Shown here: positions 36,448 through 45,253 of the stretch, in pieces
How the letters are laid out: each line of letters begins with the position of its first letter
How positions within the stretch are numbered: the stretch's first letter is position 1
Assembly (NCBI GenBank): GCA_964453435.1
Contig: CAYVQZ010000027.1
Location: forward strand, 1-64,000
DNA length: 64,000 nucleotides
DNA from: CAYVQZ01 sp964453435
GTDB lineage: Bacteria > Abyssobacteria > SURF-5
Direction: 5' to 3'
Notes under the pieces: model-generated
The model's input: only the letters and a program-made list of their open reading frames with translations
Database searches by the model: none
Told to the model about the DNA's origin: nothing
Made by a program: the position numbers and the translations under genes

Positions 36448-37011
36448 ATGACACCGGTTGAGATTCTTGTCGAAGAACATGCGCTGATTCGCCAAGGACT
36501 GGATAATCTGTCTCTGGCAATCGAGAAACTGGAGGAAGGGGAGAGGCCGCCGGCCGAGTTTTTCGCGGCGGCCATCCGGTTTGCCCGGACTTTTTCGGAC
36601 AAATTTCATCACTTCAAAGAAGAGTATCTGATGTTCACCCGGTTGGCCGAGAAGAACAATGGCGCCATTGATGCGCAGATAGATGCCTTGCGGTATCAAC
36701 ACGACCGAGGACGAAACCTGATAACAGCGGTTACGAATGCGCTGGATGGATATTCGGCGGGAGAGGACGCGCAGACTGCGATTCTTATCGAGAACCTCGC
36801 GGCCTACACCTCGCTGCTGCGGCATCACATTCATATCGAGGACCACACATTCTATCCGATGGTCGAGGAAGCTCTGTCAAAGGCAGAGCAAGAGAAACTG
36901 ATTCACGAATTCAACAAGGAGGAGGCGAAGCTCAGCGAGACATTGTTCGAGGACAGTCGAAGCCTGGTAGTGAAAATGGGATCGCTGCTCTCCTCTCCAT
37001 TGGCGGCTTGA
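36448..37011 (+). CDS. Hemerythrin-domain protein
   Basis: The 187-residue helical protein has the histidine/acid pattern of a di-iron hemerythrin: EEHALIRQ near residue 8, FHHFKEEYLMF near 55, YQHDRGR near 85, HHIHIEDHTFYP near 130. A role in oxygen, NO or iron handling is likely. The ATG at 36448 has AAGGAGG ahead of it, which rules out the 16-residue longer frame. It is 216 bases after the flavoprotein gene. Confidence 0.87.
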   Translation: MTPVEILVEEHALIRQGLDNLSLAIEKLEEGERPPAEFFAAAIRFARTFSDKFHHFKEEYLMFTRLAEKNNGAIDAQIDALRYQHDRGRNLITAVTNALDGYSAGEDAQTAILIENLAAYTSLLRHHIHIEDHTFYPMVEEALSKAEQEKLIHEFNKEEAKLSETLFEDSRSLVVKMGSLLSSPLAA

Positions 37012-37175
37012 GCGCCGTGTTCGCGCGCCGGCCCAAGAAATCTTTCAGGTTCCCTTTCCGGAATGAAACGCATGGAAAAACGGGAATACCTCGAATGCGT
37101 GACATGGCCGGAAAGATGGTGTTTGCGCGGAGTGCCCCCGAAAAACAGAAAGAGTGATGGCGAAACCTCAAGGTT

Positions 37176-37349
37176 ATGTTCGGCGGCATTGGTCGCAAAA
37201 TCGTTGAATTGCTCCACATGACGCACATGGGAATGGAAGTGCTCGATAAAAAGCGCGCGACCTTGAAGCTGAAGCCTATGATGTATCCTCCCGTGGACGC
37301 GGAGCGAGCAAAAAGCGCCGTCCGGAGAGAAATGGCTGAAGTGCGGTAA
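37176..37349 (+). CDS. Possible small protein or gene remnant
   Basis: A 57-codon frame encodes a basic, methionine-rich peptide (ELLHMTHMGMEVLDKK, MYPPVDAERAKSAVRRE). Codon use looks gene-like and AAGG precedes the ATG, but no family is recognised. It could be the decayed end of a larger gene in this region. A second frame 20 bases earlier (MAKPQGYVRR) runs into a stop, so a frameshifted remnant is possible. Confidence 0.3.
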   Translation: MFGGIGRKIVELLHMTHMGMEVLDKKRATLKLKPMMYPPVDAERAKSAVRREMAEVR

Positions 37350-37375
37350 TGGGTCAAGTCGTCAATCCCTTGTAA

Positions 37376-37546
37376 AGAGAGTGTTCCACTATCGACAATT
37401 CGTGCGTAGGGGGCAGTTCGCCAATCTATCCCGCGAGTCCGCGGGATTTCGCTGCGCTCAACGCAAAAGACGGGGATTCCGTAATTGGGGACAGCCGCCT
37501 GCGCTTCGTTTTCGCTGATATTCACAATTGTCGGACACATTCACAG
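37376..37546 (-). repeat. Intergenic repeat family R1, copy d
   Basis: An R1 copy in reverse orientation: GCCAATCTATCCCGCGAGTC, CGCTGCGCTCAACGC and GGGGATTCCGTAATTGGGGA, then CAATTGTCGGACACATTCACAG. It lies between the hemerythrin gene and the TetR promoter. The rest of 37012-37639 shows only the small frame described separately. Confidence 0.8.
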
Positions 37547-37639
37547 TCTCCAAAGGCGTCTTCTGCGGATGGCTTACGTCGGGGTGGCGGCGCGGACGTG
37601 AATGTTGGCGCGTTTTGCGAAAGAATTGGGGATGAGCTC

Positions 37640-37686
37640 TTGACAGGAAGTCTTTGTGGCGTCATAATGTGAATAAGCATTCACAT
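37640..37686 (+). promoter_or_regulatory. TetR gene promoter with overlapping palindromic operator
   Basis: TTGACA at 37640-37645 and CATAAT at 37663-37668 are spaced by 17 bases. A perfect 20-bp palindrome, ATGTGAAT AAGC ATTCACAT at 37667-37686, overlaps the end of the -10 box and covers the transcription start, a classical autoregulatory TetR site. A very similar 20-mer lies at 39401. Confidence 0.8.
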
Positions 37687-37698
37687 AGGAGGCCCACC

Positions 37699-38373
37699 GT
37701 GAGCGCAGAAAAACTGAGCACCGAAATCAGGCAGGAACAGATCGCCGGCGCCGCGCTGACAGTGATAGCGCGCCACGGAATGAAAGGACTGAGCATCGCG
37801 CGAGTTGCCAGGCAGATCGGAATTGTTCCATCCGGGATTTACCGCCATTTCGAAAGCAAAGACGACGTGCTGGACGCCGTTCTTGCCCATATAGAGGAAA
37901 GGCTGATGGATAATATCAGCGCCGTCTGTAAAGAGACGACGAATCCGGTCGAACGGCTCCACCGCCTGTTAATGCGCCATATCGGGCTGATTCGTGAGAG
38001 CGGCGCGATACCACGAGTGGTCTTTTCCGAGGATGTCTTCGAGGGCCACCCCGCAAGAAAAGCCAGGGTCTATGGCATTATCATGGCGTATCTGTCGAAG
38101 GTGGCCGACATCGTCTCGCAGGGCCAGCGGGAAGGAAAAATACGGACGGACGTCGCTCCCGATACCGTTTCCGTGATGTTCCTCGGACTCATTCAGCCGG
38201 GCGCAGTTCTCTGGCACCTGAGCGATGGCGAATTCGACGTTACAAAACAGGGCGAAAGAGCCTGGCGCCTTTTCCGGTCTGTCTTGGAGGAGAAGCCCGG
38301 AAAGAAAGCCTCCGCCGTTGACGCCTTCGGTGATAAAAATGGCAGCGTTAAAAAGGAGGGGAAAAATGAATAA
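37699..38373 (+). CDS. TetR-family repressor
   Basis: This 224-residue regulator has the TetR helix-turn-helix near residues 12-60: ALTVIARHGMKGLSIARVARQIGIVPSGIYRHFESKDDVLDAV. The C-terminal helical part is a ligand domain of unknown specificity. The GTG start follows AGGAGG. Its organisation with a following HlyD-ABC-2 exporter resembles the E. coli CecR-YbhGFSR arrangement. The last eight bases overlap the DUF6448 gene. Confidence 0.9.
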   Translation: MSAEKLSTEIRQEQIAGAALTVIARHGMKGLSIARVARQIGIVPSGIYRHFESKDDVLDAVLAHIEERLMDNISAVCKETTNPVERLHRLLMRHIGLIRESGAIPRVVFSEDVFEGHPARKARVYGIIMAYLSKVADIVSQGQREGKIRTDVAPDTVSVMFLGLIQPGAVLWHLSDGEFDVTKQGERAWRLFRSVLEEKPGKKASAVDAFGDKNGSVKKEGKNE

Positions 38374-38986
38374 TGCGATTATCGTTGTGATTATTTGGAC
38401 TTTTATTCTTTTTTCTGGTTCGCGCAAGGCCGTCGCTCATTGCGACACAATGGATGGCCCAGTTGTATCCGAAGCGAAGGCGGCCCTCGAAAAGGGTGAT
38501 GTGACACCCGTCCTGAAGTGGATAAAACCCGGGCATGAGGGAGAAATCCGCGCGACTTTCGAAAAAACGCTGGCGGTCAGGACCAAAGGGCCGGAGGCCA
38601 GGGAATTGGCTGACATGTACTTCTTCGAGACGCTTGTGAGAATTCATCGGGCAGGCGAGGGCGCTCCCTACACCGGCCTCAAGCCTGCAGGAGCCGATTT
38701 TGGGCCCGCCATTGCCGGAGCCGATAAGGCGCTTGCAACGGGAGAAATCGACGACCTCGTGAAGCTGGTGGCAGCCGAGGTAACCTCGGGCATTCACCAT
38801 CGTTTCCACCATGCCTTCGAGAAGAAGAAACGCGCCGACGAAAGCATCGAGGCGGGGCGCGAGTTTGTCGAGGCTTACGTCGAATTCGTTCATTACGTCG
38901 AACGATTGTACGAGAATGCGACCACCTCTGCGGTACACCATGGCGGCCCGGAGGAAAACTTGACTGAACTCGGGCACGATCATTAA
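38366..38986 (+). CDS. DUF6448-type secreted histidine-rich protein
   Basis: This 206-residue product has a hydrophobic signal-like N terminus (about residues 3-22) and AHCDTMDGPVV at about 24-34, the family hallmark. A long helical region with IHHRFHHAFEKKKRA near 145 and a C-terminal GHDH follow. The many histidines suggest metal binding; function is unknown. The ATG lies after AAGGAGGGG and overlaps the TetR stop, so the two are co-translated. Confidence 0.75.
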   Translation: MNNAIIVVIIWTFILFSGSRKAVAHCDTMDGPVVSEAKAALEKGDVTPVLKWIKPGHEGEIRATFEKTLAVRTKGPEARELADMYFFETLVRIHRAGEGAPYTGLKPAGADFGPAIAGADKALATGEIDDLVKLVAAEVTSGIHHRFHHAFEKKKRADESIEAGREFVEAYVEFVHYVERLYENATTSAVHHGGPEENLTELGHDH

Positions 38987-39400
38987 ACGCCCGGCGGCCG
39001 CTCCTGGCCTGAGTTATTGGAAGGCCTTGACAGCCCCCTCCGCCGCGCACTATGTTGCCAACGTTGAAATCAGCGGCACGGTCACATGAAAATCGCCGCC
39101 CGCGGTCAATACGCAGACAGGAAGTGACAGGAGACACGTGAAACTGTCTGAGGGTTGCACATTTTGCCGAACAAGAAGCTTTGGGGGCTGTACCCAATTA
39201 CGGAATCCCCGTCTTTTGCGTTGAGCGCAGCGAAATCCCGCGGACTCGCGGGATAGCTTGGCGGACTGCGCCCAAATCAGGGTATCCCGAATCGTGAGAT
39301 ACACTCACGTGGCGCATGAGAGAAGGTCTCTTTCGATGGAGTCCGAATATCGTCCTTGGCGTGCGGCAATTTTTTGGATACCGGATTTTCTTTAGCGTGA
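38987..39400 (+). repeat. Gap with R1 repeat copy e
   Basis: No gene is supported. Bases 39150-39306 are an R1 copy: TTGGGGGCTGTACCCAATTA, GCGTTGAGCGCAGCGAAATC, CCCGCGGACTCGCGGG and ATCCCGAATCGTGAGATACA. The remaining bases show no gene-like frames. Confidence 0.8.
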
Positions 39401-39420
39401 ATGTGAATCAATAATCACAT
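39401..39420 (+). promoter_or_regulatory. TetR-type operator ahead of the efflux operon
   Basis: ATGTGAAT CAAT AATCACAT is a near-perfect palindrome sharing the outer ATGTGA...TCACAT arms and 20-base length with the site at 37667. It lies just before the HlyD gene, with the AAGGGAGG ribosome binding site immediately after. The TetR protein encoded at 37.7 kb is the inferred ligand-responsive binder. Confidence 0.7.
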
Positions 39421-39435
39421 AAGGGAGGTGTCGCG

Positions 39436-40599
39436 ATGAAACCGAATAAAAAGAGACTGCTTGTCGCTGTCCCAATCGCCATTGTCGCCGCAGCGCTGCT
39501 GGTAACCTACATCAAAAACAAGTCGCGCGATGAGTCCAATATCATCCGCGTCTCGGGCAATATCGAGGTCACCGATGCCGAGGCGAGCTTCAGGATTCCG
39601 GGCCGCGTCGAAAAACGCCTGGTCTCGGAAGGCGAGACGGTCGACGCAGGACAAGTAATCGCTCGCCTGGACAGTGTCGAACTCGAGAAAGAAGCCGCAC
39701 TGCGCAAAGCGGAAGTTGCCGCGTCGGCCGCCGCGTTGGCCGAACTCGAGGCGGGTTCGCGTCCGGAAGAAATAGCGCGAGCCGCGGCCTCCGTCGAAAG
39801 GGCGCAAGCTCGCCTTGAAGAGCTGCTGGCAGGGTCGAGACCGCAAGAGGTCGCCGCCGCGCAGGCGACAGTCCATCAGGCAGTGGCCGAGGCGAATCGT
39901 CTCAAGATGGAGTTCGAGCGACAGGCATATCTGTACGAAAACGGCATCATCGCCGCTCAGCAATATGACCTTGTTCTCGCTTCGTATGAGACGGCGACGG
40001 CCCGGCTGCAGGAGAGCAGCGAGCGCCTTGACCTTGTCAAAGAAGGCCCCAGAAAAGAAGAAATAGAGCAGGCCCGCGCAGCGCTGAAGGAGGCGCAGGA
40101 GCAGTATGCTCTTGTAAAGAAAGGCCCCCGCGAGGAGACCATCGAGCAAGCGCGCGCCAGGCTCGAGCAGGCAAAAGAGGCTTTTGGGCTCGCTGAAACC
40201 CGTCTGGGCTACGCGACCCTTTTCTCGCCCATCTCCGGGATAGTGCTTTCCGAAAACATAGAGGCGGGCGAATATGTCGCCTCCGGAACGCCGGTGGTCA
40301 CTGTGGGAGACCTGGAGAACGTATGGCTGCGCGCATACATCAGCGAAACAGACCTCGGACGGGTAAAAGTGGGTCAGCCCGTGCGCTTGACCACGGATAC
40401 CTTTTCCGGAAAGGTTTATGAAGGACACGTGTCCTTCATCGCGTCGGAGGCCGAATTCACACCGAAGAACGTTCAGACCGAAAAGGAACGAGTGAAGCTG
40501 GTATATCGGGTGAAAATAGAGGTTCCGAATCCCGACATGGAGCTGAAGCCCGGAATGCCCGCAGACGCCGAAATCATCCTGAATGAGGGGGATGTGTGA
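39436..40599 (+). CDS. HlyD-type periplasmic adaptor of an ABC exporter
   Basis: This 387-residue membrane-fusion protein has one N-terminal membrane segment (about residues 7-26), a lipoyl-like half (GNIEVTDAEASFRIPGRV), a long coiled-coil hairpin with repeated GSRPEEIA, GPRKEEIEQA and GPREETIEQA units (about 110-250), and a closing beta-barrel. It resembles YbhG. It is co-transcribed with the following two ATPases and two permeases: the stop overlaps the next start. Confidence 0.9.
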   Translation: MKPNKKRLLVAVPIAIVAAALLVTYIKNKSRDESNIIRVSGNIEVTDAEASFRIPGRVEKRLVSEGETVDAGQVIARLDSVELEKEAALRKAEVAASAAALAELEAGSRPEEIARAAASVERAQARLEELLAGSRPQEVAAAQATVHQAVAEANRLKMEFERQAYLYENGIIAAQQYDLVLASYETATARLQESSERLDLVKEGPRKEEIEQARAALKEAQEQYALVKKGPREETIEQARARLEQAKEAFGLAETRLGYATLFSPISGIVLSENIEAGEYVASGTPVVTVGDLENVWLRAYISETDLGRVKVGQPVRLTTDTFSGKVYEGHVSFIASEAEFTPKNVQTEKERVKLVYRVKIEVPNPDMELKPGMPADAEIILNEGDV

Positions 40600-41540
40600 T
40601 GGAGGCTATCCGGACCGAATCCCTGGTCAAATCATTCGGAGTCGTGGGGGCCGTTGACGGCCTGACAATCGAGGTCGCCGAAGGCGAGATTTTCGGACTT
40701 GTCGGACCCGACGGCGCGGGTAAAACCACTACGATGCGGATGCTGACCGCCATCATGGAACCCACCTCGGGGGAGGCATGGGTCGCCGGCCACCATATTG
40801 TGAAACAGGCCGAGGCGATCAAGGAGAAAATCGGCTACATGAGCCAGAAATTCGGCCTGTATCCCGACCTCAGCGTAAGAGAAAACATCGATTTCTATGC
40901 GGACATCTATGGTGTTCCCCGGCGCGGCCGCGAAGAAAAGATCGATGAGCTTTTGTCATTCAGCAATCTGACTCCGTTCAAAAAGCGCCTGGCAGGCAAT
41001 CTCTCGGGCGGCATGAAGCAAAAGCTCGGGCTTGCCTGCGCACTCATACACACGCCCAGGGTGCTTTTCCTCGACGAGCCGACCAACGGCGTCGACCCCG
41101 TATCCAGGAGGGATTTCTGGCGTATCTTGTACCATCTCGTGCGAGAGAAAGTGACCATATTTGTTTCCACCGCATATCTCGATGAGGCGGAACGCTGTAA
41201 TCGGGTGGGTCTCATCCACAAAGGAAAACTGCTCGCATGCGACACTCCCGACGAGGTTAAGAAACTGATGGAGGGGGTCATTCTCGAGGTGCGCTCCTCC
41301 GACCCTCGCAGGGCGACGGCGCTTTTGCGCAAGCGTCTCCACCGGGAATCCGTCGGACTCTTCGGCGACCGTGTCCACATTGTCACGCGGAAGCCCGACG
41401 AGATTGCGGAACAGTCGCGCTCCATTCTCCTGGCGGAGGGCTTCGATGTGCTCGGGATTCGGCGAATCGAGGCCTCGCTCGAAGACGTGTTTGTGTCTGT
41501 GCTCGCTGAAGAGAGAGATGGTGACGAGGATGAGCGGTAA
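40599..41540 (+). CDS. ABC exporter ATPase, first
   Basis: This 313-residue ATPase of the CcmA/YbhF class has a Walker A loop GPDGAGKTTT near residue 37, a Q-loop, the signature LSGGMKQKLGLA near 135 and Walker B VLFLDEPTNGVDP near 155. The PDGAGK variant of Walker A matches the N-terminal half of E. coli YbhF. In E. coli the two ATPase halves are one protein; here they are two adjacent genes. The ATG overlaps the HlyD stop. Confidence 0.92.
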   Translation: MEAIRTESLVKSFGVVGAVDGLTIEVAEGEIFGLVGPDGAGKTTTMRMLTAIMEPTSGEAWVAGHHIVKQAEAIKEKIGYMSQKFGLYPDLSVRENIDFYADIYGVPRRGREEKIDELLSFSNLTPFKKRLAGNLSGGMKQKLGLACALIHTPRVLFLDEPTNGVDPVSRRDFWRILYHLVREKVTIFVSTAYLDEAERCNRVGLIHKGKLLACDTPDEVKKLMEGVILEVRSSDPRRATALLRKRLHRESVGLFGDRVHIVTRKPDEIAEQSRSILLAEGFDVLGIRRIEASLEDVFVSVLAEERDGDEDER

Positions 41541-42504
41541 TGATTACGAAAAAGCGGTCACTGTCCAAGGCCTGGAAAAGCGGTTCGGCAACTTCGTGGC
41601 GGTGAACAAGGTAAGTTTCGAGGTCTCGAAGGGAGAGATTTTTGGTTTCTTGGGACCGAACGGAGCGGGAAAGTCGACGACCATCAGGATGCTTTGCGGA
41701 ATTCTGTCGCCGAGCGCGGGCGCGGGTGCGGTTGGCGGATTCGACATTCTGACGGAGACCGAGAAAATCAAGGCTCATATCGGGTATATGAGCCAGAAGT
41801 TTTCGCTCTATGAAGACCTGACGGTCGAGGAAAACATAGATTTCTACAGCGGCATCTATCGCATCGACCCCGCCAGGAAGCGGGAGCGCAAAGAGTGGGT
41901 CATCGAGATGGCCGGTCTCAAGGAGCGTCGCCACTCGCGGACTTCGGTTCTTTCGGGGGGCTGGAAACAAAGGCTTGCGCTCGGGTGTGCTGTCCTGCAC
42001 GAGCCCCCGATCATATTTCTGGATGAGCCCACGTCCGGCGTTGACCCGATCAGGCGCCGCCAGTTCTGGGATTTGATCTATGAGCTTTCGGGGAAGGGAG
42101 TCACCGTGTTCGTGACCACCCACTATATGGATGAAGCCGAGTATTGTGACCGAATGGGTCTTATCTACCGAGGAGAGTTAATCGCTTTGGGCTCTCCCGA
42201 GCAACTCAAAAACGAGCTCATGCAGGATGAGATTCTGGAGGTGCTGTGTGAACGCCCTCAGGACGCAATGGCGGAACTCGAGAAGCTCGAAAGCGTCAAG
42301 GAGGTTGCGCTGTTCGGGAGAGGACTGCATATCGTGACGCAGGAAAGCGACAAGGCGGCGGAGGAGGTCGAACAACTGTTGCGAAGCCTCGAATACACGA
42401 TCACGAGGGTCGAACGAATCAGGCCGTCTCTCGAAGACGTGTTCGTCTCGCTGATCGAGGCCCGCGACCGAGCCGAGCAACCCCAGCAGGAGGTGAAGCG
42501 ATGA
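41518..42504 (+). CDS. ABC exporter ATPase, second
   Basis: The product corresponds to the C-terminal half of YbhF: Walker A GPNGAGKSTT near residue 46, signature LSGGWKQRLALG near 145 and Walker B IIFLDEPTSGVDP near 163. It overlaps the first ATPase gene by 23 bases; an ATG at 41530 is a shorter alternative start. The pair could act as a heterodimer for the two ABC-2 permeases that follow. Confidence 0.92.
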   Translation: MVTRMSGNDYEKAVTVQGLEKRFGNFVAVNKVSFEVSKGEIFGFLGPNGAGKSTTIRMLCGILSPSAGAGAVGGFDILTETEKIKAHIGYMSQKFSLYEDLTVEENIDFYSGIYRIDPARKRERKEWVIEMAGLKERRHSRTSVLSGGWKQRLALGCAVLHEPPIIFLDEPTSGVDPIRRRQFWDLIYELSGKGVTVFVTTHYMDEAEYCDRMGLIYRGELIALGSPEQLKNELMQDEILEVLCERPQDAMAELEKLESVKEVALFGRGLHIVTQESDKAAEEVEQLLRSLEYTITRVERIRPSLEDVFVSLIEARDRAEQPQQEVKR

Positions 42505-43634
42505 AGCTGCGCCGAGTATGGGCGGTTGCCCGCAAAGAATTCATTCACATCGTCCGCGACCCCAGAAGCCTCGGCATGGCCATCGCAATCCCGATGCTTC
42601 TTCTGGTCCTGTTCGGCTATGCTCTCACGCTGGACGTCGATAACGTGCCGGCAATCATCTGGGACCAGAGCCGCTCCCGCGCAAGCCGGGAATTCGTCAG
42701 CGGATTCGAGGCGTCGCGTTACTTTTCCATTGCCGGATATGCTCGTAGCTATCCGGAGCTGGAGCGAGCCATTGATTCGAGTAGAGCGCTCATGGCGCTG
42801 GTAATTCCGACCGATTTCGCGCGGCGTGTCGACTCGGGACGGGTTGCCTCCGTCCAGGTTATTGTCGATGGAAGCGATTCCAACACCGCCACCATCGCAA
42901 TCGGTTACGCCGATGCGGTTGCGCGCGCCTATTCCGAGCAAGTCGCCCTTCGCGGAATTCAACGGGTCGGCGGCCGGATGTTGCACGCGCCCATCGACTT
43001 TCGTCCGCGGGCATGGTTCAACGCCGACATGGAATCGAAAAATTACATTATCCCCGGGCTCATCGCAGTTATCATGATGGTGATCGCGGCGCTGCTGACG
43101 TCGCTCACGGTGGCGCGCGAATGGGAGCGCGGCACGATGGAGCAACTGATCTCCACGCCGGTCAAAGGGCGCGAGTTGATTCTCGGAAAACTGCTCCCCT
43201 ATTTCGCCATCGGCATGCTTGACGTGCTTCTGGCGGTCCTCATGGGCGAGTTCCTCTTTCGGGTTCCGCTACGGGGAAGCGCGGCATTGCTTTTCGCAAT
43301 GGCCGCAATATTTCTGGCTGGCGCGCTCTCACTGGGCATGGTCATCAGCATTATGACGAAAAGCCAGTTGCTCGCCAGCCAACTGGCGATGGTGCTCACC
43401 TTCCTGCCGTCGTTCTTGCTCTCGGGCTTCATGTATGCCATCGGCAATATGCCAAAGCCGATTCAGCTTCTCACTCTCCTGATACCCGCGCGATACTTCG
43501 TGACACTGCTCAAGGGCATTTACCTGAAGGGAGTCGGTCTCGAGATTCTGGCGGTTGAGGCGGCCCTTTTGACAGTGTTCGGGGTCCTGATGGTGATTCT
43601 GGCGAACGTTAAATTCAAGAAAAAGCTGGTGTGA
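42501..43634 (+). CDS. ABC-2 permease, YbhS-like
   Basis: This 377-residue ABC-2 permease has one N-terminal helix (about residues 23-45), a large extracytoplasmic domain (LVIPTDFARRVDSGRVASVQ, VDGSDSNTATIA) and five helices from about 180 onward. The core RPRAWFNADMESKNYIIPGL is typical of antibiotic or toxin efflux. It overlaps the second ATPase gene by four bases (ATGA). Confidence 0.9.
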   Translation: MKLRRVWAVARKEFIHIVRDPRSLGMAIAIPMLLLVLFGYALTLDVDNVPAIIWDQSRSRASREFVSGFEASRYFSIAGYARSYPELERAIDSSRALMALVIPTDFARRVDSGRVASVQVIVDGSDSNTATIAIGYADAVARAYSEQVALRGIQRVGGRMLHAPIDFRPRAWFNADMESKNYIIPGLIAVIMMVIAALLTSLTVAREWERGTMEQLISTPVKGRELILGKLLPYFAIGMLDVLLAVLMGEFLFRVPLRGSAALLFAMAAIFLAGALSLGMVISIMTKSQLLASQLAMVLTFLPSFLLSGFMYAIGNMPKPIQLLTLLIPARYFVTLLKGIYLKGVGLEILAVEAALLTVFGVLMVILANVKFKKKLV

Positions 43635-44767
43635 GCATGTTCGAACGCATCAAACATATGCTGATAAAGGAATTCATCCAGGTCTTCCGCGACCCGAAGA
43701 TGAAGGGTGTCATCTTCATGATGCCCATCATCCAGGTTCTCGTGTTCGGATACGCCGTCACCACTGATGTCAAACATGTGGCCACTGCGGTCTATGACCT
43801 CGACAACAGTGTCGCCAGTCGCGAACTCGTCGCGCGGTTTGTCGAATCCGGATATTTCGATGTCGTCGAATATGTCATTCAGGAAGACCGGGCCCGCGAG
43901 CTCGTTGACCGGGGAAAGGTCGGAGCCGTCATTCGAATGAATAAGGGTTTCGAGGACGAGCTCCGAGCCGGACGAACAGCCCGGCTCCAGCTCATCGTGG
44001 ACGGGTCCGACTCGAACACGGCGGGGATTGTGCTCGATTACAGCGCTAAAATTACGGGGCGGCTTTCACAGGATATCCTGTCTGCGCGCTTTAGCCGACT
44101 GAAAGGAGGAGCGCAAGAGCCGGGCCGGGTCAGTCTCGAAACACGCGCCTGGTTCAACGAGAACCTCGAAAGCCGCAATTTCTATGTCCCCGGCGTCATT
44201 GCCATCATCGTGATGCTGATCACGCTGATGCTGACCAGCATGGCCGTTGTCCGAGAGAAGGAAATCGGAACAATGGAACAAATCATGGTCACTCCGATAA
44301 CATCGGGCGAATTCATCCTGGGCAAGACGGTTCCGTTTGCGCTCATCGGGTTCGCCGATGTTATTCTTATCACGCTTATCGGAGTTTTCTGGTTCGACAT
44401 CCCGATTCGCGGAAACCTGCTGCTGCTCTTTGTCGCAACGGCTCTCTATTTGATGACGACCCTCGGCGTGGGGCTTCTCATTTCCACCGTGAGCGAAACG
44501 CAGCAGCAGGCCATGATGAGCACATTCTTCTTTTACTTCCCGGCGGTCCTGCTTTCGGGGTTCATGTTTCCGATTGCCAATATGCCCGTGGCCATTCAGT
44601 GGCTGACCTTCCTGAACCCGCTCCGCTATTTCCTCGTCATCATCCGCGGAATCTTCCTGAAGGGCGTGGGGCCGGGTATCCTCTGGCCCCAGTTCCTCGC
44701 GCTCGCCGTTATGGGCGTGTCCGTATTGTCGCTGGCCGCAAGGAGATTCCGGAAAACCACTGCCTGA
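43631..44767 (+). CDS. ABC-2 permease, YbhR-like
   Basis: This 378-residue paralogue of the preceding permease has the same topology and matching landmarks (VDGSDSNTAGIVLDY, RAWFNENLESRNFYVPGVIA). With it and the two ATPases it completes a five-gene exporter (adaptor, two ATPases, two permeases). It is the last gene of the operon and is followed by a hairpin at 44769-44787. Confidence 0.9.
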   Translation: MSMFERIKHMLIKEFIQVFRDPKMKGVIFMMPIIQVLVFGYAVTTDVKHVATAVYDLDNSVASRELVARFVESGYFDVVEYVIQEDRARELVDRGKVGAVIRMNKGFEDELRAGRTARLQLIVDGSDSNTAGIVLDYSAKITGRLSQDILSARFSRLKGGAQEPGRVSLETRAWFNENLESRNFYVPGVIAIIVMLITLMLTSMAVVREKEIGTMEQIMVTPITSGEFILGKTVPFALIGFADVILITLIGVFWFDIPIRGNLLLLFVATALYLMTTLGVGLLISTVSETQQQAMMSTFFFYFPAVLLSGFMFPIANMPVAIQWLTFLNPLRYFLVIIRGIFLKGVGPGILWPQFLALAVMGVSVLSLAARRFRKTTA

Positions 44768-45253
44768 ACCGGTTGTTTATCAACCGGCACGGGAGTTCTC
44801 GCATACACTCTCCCCGCCGGTATGGAAGGCGCGCCTTGCGAACTCAGGCCAATCCAGTACGCTGATTGAGGTGAAGAAAACCGTGTTCCGGGAGAAATTG
44901 ACAAGAAATAATCGTTGTGATAGTCTCCATCACGGCTGCGGCATAACGGTGTTTTTGAAGAGTCGGACTGATTTCGCCGAGGAGGCAAGATAGCGAATGC
45001 GACACGGAGCAGTGTTGATCTGAGCGATTTTTGCGTCTGCCAAATCAGTTGCCGTGTCCTTGGGAAAATCATTCAGCCGCAATGTGTGTGCGAACCAGTT
45101 CCGCGCCGTTTGGGTCCGGGCAAAACGAGTGGCGCATCCAATATTCGGACAACCGCGACCTCAGCCGACAGGGATCGGAGACCTTCGCTCTCTTTCTTCT
45201 GAACGGAAAATCTTTTGGTCCGCCCGGGACCTCATTTTTGCAGACTGTCACGA
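44768..45253. other. Gap after the efflux operon
   Basis: CCGGTTG-TTTAT-CAACCGG at 44769-44787 is a 7-bp hairpin one base past the last permease stop, with no T-run, so termination is uncertain. TTGACA at 44898-44903 and TAGTCT at 44921-44926, 17 apart, make a weak promoter candidate for the GT87-like gene. Nothing else is recognised. Confidence 0.45.

Noticed and set aside
37640..39420. CRISPR or tandem repeat explanation for the ATGTGAAT motifs
   Set aside because: Only two copies occur, 1.7 kb apart, both at promoters of related genes, which suits operators better.
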